Positions 6,946 to 13,430 of a stretch of DNA of 13,430 nt are shown here, one piece after another. The position numbers were made by a program, and so were the translations under genes. Position 1 is the first letter of the stretch. Each line of letters opens with the position of its first letter. The stretch comes from an uncultured Bacilli bacterium (GTDB lineage: Bacteria > Bacillota_I > Bacilli_A > RF39 > UBA660), in assembly GCA_947630935.1 (NCBI GenBank), contig CANRJL010000017.1, forward strand, positions 1 to 13,430. The letters are read 5' to 3'. The notes beneath the pieces were generated by a model that was not told where the DNA came from, made no database searches, and saw nothing but the letters and a program-made list of their open reading frames with translations.

Positions 6946-9888
6946 TTAGTCTCCTTTCTTATTATTTGGTTTTAAAACTTGAAGGCGATTAATATTTATT
7001 TGATAGTCAGAAAAGCGTTTGGTAACTCTTCCTCTTAAGTAAATTAAGTCGCCTACAGAAAATGACGGGACTTGGGTAATTTCATGATGAAATAGAACAA
7101 AATTAGCACTGTCGGTTTCATCACTGGCAGTAATAAAAGCCATGTCTTCACCTTTTTTAGTTTTAATTTTTTTGATATTTTCAACTAGCACAACAGAGTA
7201 AACATATTTATCAAAAAATGATTTGATATTTTCTAATTTCATAACATTTTTTTGATATTTACTAGCTGGATGATTACTAATATAAAAACCATAGGTAGCA
7301 TATTCTTCTTTGCGTTTTTCTTCTTCAGTTAAATCTTCTACCCGTTCCCATTCTGGTTTTAAAACATATTCTTTTTCCAGATTATTAACTAATGAAGCAT
7401 AATCTAAAACTCGGTCTAAATTATGTCTTAATGTTGGGTGATTTTCGCCAAAATCTTGGAAAGCATCAGCAGTTATTAAGGCTTCTATAGTTTTTTTATT
7501 GACACTTTGACCATATATTCTTGTAACAAAATCATAAAAATCGGCAAAAGAAGCTTGGGCTTGGGCATTCATTATCCATTTTACAGCTTCACTGCCAATA
7601 TTTTTAATTAAAGTAAGCGGAATACGCAAAGTATTTCCTTCAATGACATAGACGTCTTTACTTTTATTAATACTTGGTGGTAAAAAACTTATATTATATT
7701 TTTTAGCTAGAGTCATATATTCTTTTGTTTTTGTAGTACTGCCAATTGCCATATTTAGTAAATTAGCAATAAAATATTGAGGATAATGACATTTTAAATA
7801 AGCCATTTGAAAACCAATTAAAGCATAACTTACGGAATGAGATTTATTAAAACCATAATTAGCAAATTTTAAAATTAAATCATAGATATTTAAGGCCAAC
7901 TTTTTTTCATAACCATTTTTAATAGCTCGATTGATAAATTCTTCTTTTTGTTCTTCTATTAACTCTTTTTTCTTTTTACTCATCGCACGTCTTATAATAT
8001 CAGCTTGGGCAAAACTATAGCCACCAATGGTAACTAATATTTGCATAATTTGTTCTTGATAGACAATAATACCATATGTTTCTTTTAAAATAGGTTCTAA
8101 TATAGGATGAAGATAATCAATAGGCTCTTTACCTTCTTTTCTTTTTATAAAATGGTCAATGTTTTCCATCGGACCTGGTCGATATAACGCGATGGCACTT
8201 ACGATATCTAAAAAATTAGCAGGTTTTAACTTGCGGAGAAAGTTTTTAATCCCTTCACTTTCAAATTGAAAAATACCAATTGTTTCGCCTTTTTGAAACA
8301 TTTTTAATACTAAAGGGTCTTTTAAATCTATTTTATTTAAATTTAGAGTTTGACCGGTATTTTCTGTTATTAATTGCAAAACTTTAGCAATTATTGTTAA
8401 ATTTTTAATGCCTAAAAAGTCCATTTTTAATAAACCTAATTCTTCTAAGTAATTCATTGTAACTCCAGTTAAAACTTCGTTATTATTATAATAAATAGGA
8501 ATTACTTCATCTAAAGGAACACTGCTTATGACAACTCCTGCCGCATGAGTTGAAATATGTTTTTTTAAGCCTTCAATTATAAGAGATTCGGTAATTACTT
8601 TTGCTAAGCAATCATAATTTGCTAGCATTTTTTGAACTTTTTCTTGGCTAATATTTTCTTTAATACTTAATTTGGCATCCATTAAAGATATAAAACTTTC
8701 TGCTAAATTATTGTCTACTTTTAAAGCTTTACATACACAGCGAATAGCTAATTTACATTTTAAAGTACCAAAAGTTATAATATTACCAACATTTTTTAAA
8801 CCATATTTTGTCCGAACATAATTAATAACTTCAGCCCGTCTTGTATCTTCAAAATCAATATCAATATCAGGCATAGTAACTCGTTGGGGGTTTAAAAAAC
8901 GTTCAAATAATAAATGATACTGTATCGGGTCAACATCAGTTATACCAAGCGTATAACTTACTAAAGAACCAGCAGCTGAACCACGCCCCATCCCGACTAA
9001 AATATTATTGTCTTTAGCATACTTTACATAATCATAGACGATTAAAAAATAATCAACAAAACCCATTTGTTTAATTACCGATAATTCATAAGTTAATCTT
9101 GTTTGATATTCTTCTTTAATGTTATTATGCAAACGTTTTGCTAAACCTTTTTTAGTTAAAGCAGTTAAATAAGCAAAAGAATCAACTATATCTTCCTTAT
9201 AATGAGGAATATAACGTTTATCTTTAGGAATTATAACATTACACTTAGCCGCAAAAAATTCTGTTGTCTTTTCATCATCTTCATCCATTTCCCCAAAAGT
9301 TGTAAAATTTTGATATAAATAATTTCCTTTGGTAACTGTATCAATTGTTGTTCCTAAAGAAATTGCTTCTAATAAATCTAGAGAAGCTGTATTTTCTTGT
9401 TTGAAAGCTTTTATTAATGGGGCATAAACAATTAAAGAAGATTTAAGACAAGCATTATTTTTTTCAGCATGATTATGGTAGGCAATAAATAATTGGTCGT
9501 CAGCAAAAAAAGATTTAATCGTGTCATAACTTTCTAAATCTTTAGTTTCCATAATAATTAATAAATCAGTAAATATTTCTTTTTCTAAAGCTGATACTTC
9601 TTCTTTTTTTTCAAGAGCAGTATGAATCTTTAATAAATTTTGATAGCCATGATAATTTTTAGCATAAAAAGATAAAGTTTTAGTTAAAAAAGGAACTTGC
9701 AAACCTATTAAAGGTTTAATATTTGCTGCTAAACATAAATCATAAAATTCCATTACACCAAACAAATTTTCATCACAAATTCCACAAACATTAATTTGTT
9801 TTTCTTTTAAATAGGCAATTAGTTTTGGGAGGGTTATTAAACTTTTTAATAAAGAATAGTCACTTTGAACTCTTAGAGGTATTTGCAT
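6946..9888 (-). CDS. dnaE: DNA polymerase III alpha subunit, DnaE type (short form)
   Basis: In bacteria that have PolC, this second C-family polymerase extends RNA primers, chiefly on the lagging strand. At 980 residues it has the short Firmicutes-type form. Visible motifs are GRGSAAGS (301-308); PDIDIDF (340-346), with Asp341 and Asp343 as the likely catalytic pair; HAAGVVIS (448-455); KMDFLG (488-493), with Asp490 as the third acidic residue; ALYRPGPME (567-575); GIIVYQEQIM (606-615); RRAMSKKK (633-640); FNKSHSVSYAL (680-690); and a C-terminal OB fold (about 895-970). No exonuclease domain is present. The N-terminal PHP domain looks degenerate: the usual HxH histidines align with Pro4 and Gln8, and ITDxH is ICDEN. 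The start is preceded by AAGGTGG (9905-9899, 10 nt away) and a consensus promoter. It is the first gene of an operon with polC. Confidence 0.97.
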   Translation of the reverse strand: MQIPLRVQSDYSLLKSLITLPKLIAYLKEKQINVCGICDENLFGVMEFYDLCLAANIKPLIGLQVPFLTKTLSFYAKNYHGYQNLLKIHTALEKKEEVSALEKEIFTDLLIIMETKDLESYDTIKSFFADDQLFIAYHNHAEKNNACLKSSLIVYAPLIKAFKQENTASLDLLEAISLGTTIDTVTKGNYLYQNFTTFGEMDEDDEKTTEFFAAKCNVIIPKDKRYIPHYKEDIVDSFAYLTALTKKGLAKRLHNNIKEEYQTRLTYELSVIKQMGFVDYFLIVYDYVKYAKDNNILVGMGRGSAAGSLVSYTLGITDVDPIQYHLLFERFLNPQRVTMPDIDIDFEDTRRAEVINYVRTKYGLKNVGNIITFGTLKCKLAIRCVCKALKVDNNLAESFISLMDAKLSIKENISQEKVQKMLANYDCLAKVITESLIIEGLKKHISTHAAGVVISSVPLDEVIPIYYNNNEVLTGVTMNYLEELGLLKMDFLGIKNLTIIAKVLQLITENTGQTLNLNKIDLKDPLVLKMFQKGETIGIFQFESEGIKNFLRKLKPANFLDIVSAIALYRPGPMENIDHFIKRKEGKEPIDYLHPILEPILKETYGIIVYQEQIMQILVTIGGYSFAQADIIRRAMSKKKKELIEEQKEEFINRAIKNGYEKKLALNIYDLILKFANYGFNKSHSVSYALIGFQMAYLKCHYPQYFIANLLNMAIGSTTKTKEYMTLAKKYNISFLPPSINKSKDVYVIEGNTLRIPLTLIKNIGSEAVKWIMNAQAQASFADFYDFVTRIYGQSVNKKTIEALITADAFQDFGENHPTLRHNLDRVLDYASLVNNLEKEYVLKPEWERVEDLTEEEKRKEEYATYGFYISNHPASKYQKNVMKLENIKSFFDKYVYSVVLVENIKKIKTKKGEDMAFITASDETDSANFVLFHHEITQVPSFSVGDLIYLRGRVTKRFSDYQININRLQVLKPNNKKGD

Positions 9889-9913
9889 AATGTATCACCC
9901 ACCTTGCCTTTTT

Positions 9914-9943
9914 ATTATAACACGTCTAATACTGATTAGTAAA
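9914..9943 (-). promoter_or_regulatory. Promoter of the dnaE-polC operon
   Basis: On the minus strand there is a -10 TATAAT (9919-9914) with the extended element TGT directly upstream (9922-9920), and a weak -35 TTTACT (9943-9938) with an 18-nt spacer. It is followed by the dnaE Shine-Dalgarno and ATG at 9888. No operator-like palindrome is obvious. Confidence 0.7.
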
Positions 9944-10018
9944 TGAAAGAAACATAGGCCAACCTTTTAAATTCATTTTTTTAGTTATCTTTCGATTTGC
10001 TTATTTTAGAGAATTAGT

Positions 10019-10047
10019 TTGACTTCTGCTTGCAATAATGTTAAAAT
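10019..10047 (+). promoter_or_regulatory. Promoter of rpmB
   Basis: The -35 TTGACT (10019-10024) and -10 TAAAAT (10042-10047) are separated by exactly 17 nt, with TGT just before the -10 as an extended element. It points away from the dnaE promoter, so the two genes are divergent with about 75 nt between their -35 boxes. That gap shows no clear regulatory motif. Confidence 0.75.
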
Positions 10048-10084
10048 TTTACAAGAAAGTTTAAAACGTGGAGGTGAATATTTT

Positions 10085-10243
10085 ATGGCTATTAAAGTAA
10101 CAAAGAAAAAACCTTTGACAGTAAATTCGCGAAGCAAAGCTTTAAATGCAACTAAAACTCGTCAAAAACCAAATAAACAAAAGAAAACAATTGATGGAAA
10201 AAAAGTAATTATTACGGCTAGAGAAGCCAAAAAAAACAAATAA
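10085..10243 (+). CDS. rpmB: Large-subunit ribosomal protein bL28, unusually short
   Basis: The protein has 52 residues and is highly basic. It aligns with bL28 through the pattern N-x-RS-x-A-x-NATK (14-25), N-x-QK (30-33), GKKV (38-41) and AR-x-x-K (46-50). Bacillus bL28 has about 62 residues, and the missing length lies mainly in the middle and at the C-terminus. The N-terminal Cys-containing motif of many bL28 proteins (C-x-x-TG) is absent, so this is a cysteine-free form. The ATG at 10085 is chosen because GGAGGTGA (10070-10077) stands in front of it. A longer frame from a TTG at 10019 would begin inside the -35 box. The gene is monocistronic, between its own promoter and a hairpin terminator. 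The family assignment rests on a short alignment made by eye. Confidence 0.78.
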   Translation: MAIKVTKKKPLTVNSRSKALNATKTRQKPNKQKKTIDGKKVIITAREAKKNK

Positions 10244-10247
10244 CTGT

Positions 10248-10284
10248 TTAAAGCAGTTTTTTTTATTTTAAAAAACTGCTTTAA
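10248..10284. terminator. Bidirectional terminator between rpmB and lon
   Basis: A perfect 15-bp inverted repeat (arms 10248-10262 and 10270-10284) encloses a 7-nt loop. The core is AAAGCAG/CTGCTTT flanked by A/T runs, so each strand presents a stem with a U-rich part. It fills the 41-nt space between the convergent rpmB and lon stop codons. On the + strand a smaller alternative hairpin (AACTG...CAGTT, 10243-10258) is followed directly by a T run. Confidence 0.85.
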
Positions 10285-12615
10285 TTATTTGGCTTGACTA
10301 TCATCTTTAAAAATTTTTTTAAATATTTCTTTATAATTTGTAACCAAGATAACTTCTAAATTATTTATAACATATTCAGGAACCTTTTTAAGGTCTTTTT
10401 TATTCTCTTTCGGTAAAAATACGGTATGAATTCCGGCATTAAAAGCCCCGATTAATTTTTCTTTAATGCCCCCGACTGGTAAGATGTCACCTCTTAATGT
10501 TATCTCGCCAGTATACGCAATACTCTCAGGAACACTTTTTTGCAAAATAAGACTTAAAATTGAGGTAACCATAGCTATTCCAGCACTGGGGCCATCTTTA
10601 GGAATTGCCCCTTCTAAAGCATGAATATGTAAGTCCCAATCAGCAAAAGAAATATCTTTGATTTTAAACTCCTTAGCATGACTTTTGATATAATCAAGTG
10701 CAACTGAGATAGATTCTTGCATTACCTCTTTAATTGAACCAGTAATAATAACTTTACCATTTCCTTTATAAAAACAAGATTCAATTGGTAGAACTTTGCC
10801 ACCAATATTAGTCCATGCTAAACCAAGAACTAACCCAGGGGCAAGAGTCTTTGGTAAATTATCTTCTTCATATTCAAAAACATCAAGAAATTTCTTTAAA
10901 TCTTTTTCTTTTAGCACAATTGCCAATTTCTTCTTTGATTTACTATTAGCAGTTAAGACTTTTCTTATAAGAGCTTCTAACTTTCTTTTTAAATCTCTGA
11001 CCCCAGCTTCTTTAGTATAATGAGTAATTACTGAAGAAATTACTCCATCAGGAATTGTTAACTCTTCTTTAGTTATTCCATACTCTTCATATATTTTAGG
11101 TAATAAATATAATCTCGCTAGAGTAATTTTTTCATACAATGTATAACTGCTTACTTCAATAATTTCAAGACGGTCTTTTAATTCAGCAGGTATTTTAGTT
11201 ATATCATTAGCTGTCAACATAAATAAAACATTACTTAAATCAAATGGTTCTTCTATATAATGGTCCATAAATGTTTGATTTTGAGGATAATCTAGAACAT
11301 CTAGTAAAACACTAGCTGGGTCGCCTTTATAATCTTTAGTCATTTTATCTACTTCATCTATTAATAATAAAGGGTTATTAGTTCCACATTTCATCATTGC
11401 TTCCATTATTTTGCCAGGGCTTGCGCCTATATATGTTCGCCGATGTCCAGATAATTCAGAAGCATCATTTAAGCCAGCAACACTTATTTTATAAAATTCT
11501 TTTTTCAAAGCTTGCGCAATTGACATAGCTATTGTTGTTTTACCAACTCCAGGAGGACCTACTAAACAAAGAATAGGACTTCTTAAATTCGGATTTCTTT
11601 TTTTCATAACACAATATTCTAAAATACGATTTTTAACTTCTTCTAGACCATAATGTGATTTATTTAAAACTTCACTAATATTATCTAAATCAGTTTCATC
11701 ATAACTAAATTTATGCCAAGGCAAAGCAAAGAAATTCTCTAAATAATTTCTAACTAAAGAAGCATCAGGTGACATATCATTCATTTGTTCATATTTATGA
11801 ATTTCACGTTTTATTTTAGTAATTGTTTTAATATCAACTGGTAAATTTTCTAATCTTTCTTTCCATTCTATGACATCAATATTTTTTTCTTCTTCCTCAC
11901 CAAGAGCCTTTTTAATTTCTTTTAATCGTTCTTTTAAGACAAACTCTTTTTGACTATCATCTAACTTTTTTTGCAAAGATTCAGTTAATTCTTGGTCAAC
12001 TTTAATAACATCTAATTCAAATTTCAAATCTTCTAATAATTTTTTACCACGAATTATTGGGTTAGATTCCTCCATATAAATAAGCTTTTTTTCCATTGTA
12101 AGAGGTGTGAAACTTGCAATTAAATCGGTCATTTCCGCTAGTGATTGGTTACTATTAATCATCCCTAACAAAGTATTAGGAATAGTTAAATTTTCTTTGA
12201 CATACTTTTTTAAAATTGTTTGAAGTTTTCTTTTAATAGCAACCTCTTTAGCTTTATCTGTATCAGCAATAACAATTTCTTCATATTCACATTTTAATAT
12301 TTCTTCTTCATCTGGGTCATTATAATATTTCTTTACCATAATTCGTTTTTGACCTAATAATTTAACTCTTAAATGATTATTGGGAAGTTCTATTTTACTT
12401 TCGATTTGCCCTATTACAGCAATACTTGGTAAATCAGAAACTTCGGGAATTTCTTCTAAAGTATCTTTAGGTGAGATAACAAGAATTTGACTTTCATAAC
12501 TTTTGCCACTTAACATTATTACTTTTCTTGATAAATCATTATTTAACTCAACTTTTACTTCTTGATTAGGTAAAAGAACTAGGCCTTTTAATATTAATAC
12601 TGGTAAAGTTTTCAT
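10285..12615 (-). CDS. lon: ATP-dependent Lon protease (LonA type)
   Basis: Lon is a cytoplasmic hexameric AAA+ serine protease that degrades misfolded and regulatory proteins. At 776 residues this is a normal LonA length. The parts in order are: N-terminal substrate-binding domain (about 1-200), helical/coiled region (about 205-300), Walker A GPPGVGKT (353-360), Walker B LLLIDEVDK (416-424), sensor-1 TAN (468-470), likely arginine finger in DRLE (481-484), sensor-2 region GVRDLKRKL (538-546), and the protease domain. The catalytic serine is Ser677 in KDGPSAG (673-679) and the catalytic lysine is Lys720 in GGIKEKL (715-721). The spacing of 43 equals that of E. coli Ser679/Lys722. AGGAAG (12631-12626) serves as the Shine-Dalgarno. 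It has its own promoter and appears monocistronic. No CIRCE or CtsR-type operator is visible upstream, so heat-shock control is not evident from sequence. Confidence 0.98.
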   Translation of the reverse strand: MKTLPVLILKGLVLLPNQEVKVELNNDLSRKVIMLSGKSYESQILVISPKDTLEEIPEVSDLPSIAVIGQIESKIELPNNHLRVKLLGQKRIMVKKYYNDPDEEEILKCEYEEIVIADTDKAKEVAIKRKLQTILKKYVKENLTIPNTLLGMINSNQSLAEMTDLIASFTPLTMEKKLIYMEESNPIIRGKKLLEDLKFELDVIKVDQELTESLQKKLDDSQKEFVLKERLKEIKKALGEEEEKNIDVIEWKERLENLPVDIKTITKIKREIHKYEQMNDMSPDASLVRNYLENFFALPWHKFSYDETDLDNISEVLNKSHYGLEEVKNRILEYCVMKKRNPNLRSPILCLVGPPGVGKTTIAMSIAQALKKEFYKISVAGLNDASELSGHRRTYIGASPGKIMEAMMKCGTNNPLLLIDEVDKMTKDYKGDPASVLLDVLDYPQNQTFMDHYIEEPFDLSNVLFMLTANDITKIPAELKDRLEIIEVSSYTLYEKITLARLYLLPKIYEEYGITKEELTIPDGVISSVITHYTKEAGVRDLKRKLEALIRKVLTANSKSKKKLAIVLKEKDLKKFLDVFEYEEDNLPKTLAPGLVLGLAWTNIGGKVLPIESCFYKGNGKVIITGSIKEVMQESISVALDYIKSHAKEFKIKDISFADWDLHIHALEGAIPKDGPSAGIAMVTSILSLILQKSVPESIAYTGEITLRGDILPVGGIKEKLIGAFNAGIHTVFLPKENKKDLKKVPEYVINNLEVILVTNYKEIFKKIFKDDSQAK

Positions 12616-12643
12616 CTTGTCATCACTTCCTAAATAATGACTT

Positions 12644-12672
12644 ATTATAAAATTTTATTTATTTTTTGTAAA
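12644..12672 (-). promoter_or_regulatory. Promoter of lon
   Basis: On the minus strand, -35 TTTACA (12672-12667, 5 of 6 consensus) and -10 TATAAT (12649-12644, perfect) are separated by 17 nt. This is the expected vegetative promoter shape, and it lies between the end of the upstream surface-protein gene and the lon start. Confidence 0.8.
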
Positions 12673-12705
12673 GGCAATTTCTAAAAATATTAGAATATTT
12701 TACTA

Positions 12706-13430
12706 TTATAAACTTAAGGTAAACGGTGAACCAGTAGTGCCACTTCCACCAGTTATTTTAACAGAAGGACCTAGGAAGGTCGTAGGGAACACACTTCGGG
12801 CCACATTGATGCGTTCGTAGGCGTAGGTGATATACGAGTCCAATCGGATATAGAACGCATAGCTCGTACCTGAAGTACTGGGCGTTAACAACCACTGGGT
12901 TTTGCCCATTACTCTTAACCAATTATTTGTAGAACAGCTTTTGTTATAATTCACTAAGCTACTTTTTAAGCAAGTATTTCTAACACTGCCACCAACTGCA
13001 TATCCAAAATCACTGGCATACATTAAGCCGATTCCTTTATGATATGTCCCATCATTAGTCGTTGTCCAGACATTTGGATACGAATTATAATTACCTGTTG
13101 TTTTTCCTCTTTCTTTTTCATAAATTGTATCTCCTGTAACATTTGCTGAATCCCAGCCTCCAATGTTCCATATGACTTCACTATCTATCATATTCTTTGC
13201 TGTATCATCTAACCCTTTTGGATAAGTGGCACTACTTCCGCTAAAATCACACGTGTCTTTAATTGCAGTACTTTCATCAGTTCCTGAATAACATTCTCCT
13301 ATTTCACTATTATAATATATTCCATTTAACATGTCCTTTAAAGTTGAAGTAGTCCAATTACTTGTATAATTTGAAACATTATTCCAACCATAGTAGTCAA
13401 AATCTTTTTGTCCACTTATTCCATTTGTTC
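12706..13430 (-). CDS. Surface protein paralog C, C-terminal 240 residues, 5' end beyond the window
   Basis: The frame is open to the right edge, and 240 residues plus the stop are visible. The Met at 13332 is internal: residues before it (NGISGQKDF, NWTTS) continue the match to the left-edge paralog. The visible part contains LNGIYYNS, then CDFSGSSATYPKGLDDTA and WNIGGW (both nearly identical to the left-edge paralog), and then LMYASDFGYAVGGSVRNTC and QWLLTPS. After a divergent segment coded at 12763-12900 comes the family tail VKITGGSGT, ending in SPFTLSL. It shares the tail with paralog B and the central region with paralog A. The divergent segment is GC-rich with many NNC and CGN codons, unlike the rest of the gene. 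The N-terminal anchor is not visible but is expected from the family. Its molecular function is unknown to me. Confidence 0.85.
   Translation of the reverse strand, partial: TNGISGQKDFDYYGWNNVSNYTSNWTTSTLKDMLNGIYYNSEIGECYSGTDESTAIKDTCDFSGSSATYPKGLDDTAKNMIDSEVIWNIGGWDSANVTGDTIYEKERGKTTGNYNSYPNVWTTTNDGTYHKGIGLMYASDFGYAVGGSVRNTCLKSSLVNYNKSCSTNNWLRVMGKTQWLLTPSTSGTSYAFYIRLDSYITYAYERINVARSVFPTTFLGPSVKITGGSGTTGSPFTLSL
12737..12762. repeat. Conserved 26-nt C-terminal block (copy 2, paralog C)
   Basis: Identical to 1044-1069 and in the same orientation. It forms the 3' boundary, in coding sense, of the GC-rich divergent segment. Confidence 0.9.
12763..12900 (-). other. GC-rich divergent segment within the C-terminal region of paralog C
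   Basis: A hand count gives about 70 G+C in 138 bases (about 51%), against roughly a third for the surroundings. The coding strand is rich in NNC codons (TTC, ATC, ACC, TAC, GCC, CGC) and CGN arginine codons that the neighbouring genes avoid. The segment stops abruptly at the conserved 26-nt block encoding the family tail (12737-12762). Confidence 0.7.
13202..13254. repeat. Long direct repeat between paralogs A and C (copy 2)
   Basis: Partner of 242-294, with 51 of 53 positions identical in the same orientation. Flanking sequence also matches, with small gaps. Confidence 0.9.

Noticed and set aside
10019..10084. Upstream extension of the rpmB frame from a TTG at 10019
   Set aside because: It starts within the -35 box and runs through the -10 element. 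A strong Shine-Dalgarno sits before the ATG at 10085, and only the shorter protein matches bL28.
12619..12641. Short inverted repeat (GTCAT/ATGAC) around the lon Shine-Dalgarno
   Set aside because: Only five base pairs, with the ribosome site in the loop. It matches no known heat-shock operator.
12673..12705. Hairpin TTCTAA/TTAGAA after paralog C as a terminator
   Set aside because: A six-pair, all but AT-only stem with no T run after it, too weak to call.
12706..13332. Paralog C as a complete 208-residue gene starting at the Met at 13332
   Set aside because: The frame stays open to the window edge and the residues before this Met match paralog A, so the gene is cut by the window rather than short.

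Overview
This window comes from an AT-rich, low-GC Gram-positive-type bacterium. The gram-positive replicase PolC sits beside a short DnaE, and both are intact with the standard stop code. TGG is used for Trp and TGA is not read through in any long gene. The protein style (Lys, Asn and Ile rich) and a family of tandem surface proteins ending in a VKITGGSGT-like tail fit an uncultivated gut Bacilli or Mollicutes-related lineage. That placement is an inference and is not proved here.

Layout, left to right. (1) 1-2405 holds two tandem minus-strand genes for paralogous membrane-anchored surface proteins. The downstream one runs off the left edge. They share a promoter whose -35/-10 spacer contains an uninterrupted run of ten G (C10 on the + strand, 2389-2398), the architecture of a slippage-driven phase-variable promoter. 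(2) 2412-9888 is a minus-strand dnaE-polC operon with a 1-nt gap between the genes, encoding both C-family replicative polymerases. The surface-gene promoter begins 6 nt after the polC stop and no terminator is visible between them. (3) 9889-10243 is a divergent promoter region and a very short bL28 ribosomal protein gene (rpmB, + strand). (4) 10248-10284 is a perfect 15-bp hairpin that can terminate the convergent rpmB and lon genes. (5) 10285-12672 is lon, with its own consensus promoter. (6) 12706-13430 is the C-terminal part of a third surface-protein paralog, closely related to the one at the left edge. It carries a sharply bounded stretch of about 50% G+C next to its conserved C-terminal motif.

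The window is a housekeeping core (replication, ribosome, proteolysis) interleaved with members of a variable surface-protein family. The surface family appears able to vary in two ways. One is expression, through the poly-G promoter. The other is sequence, through localized C-terminal variation or recombination between paralogs. There are no RNA genes, insertion sequences or CRISPR arrays that I can support, and no gene-free stretch longer than about 300 bases.
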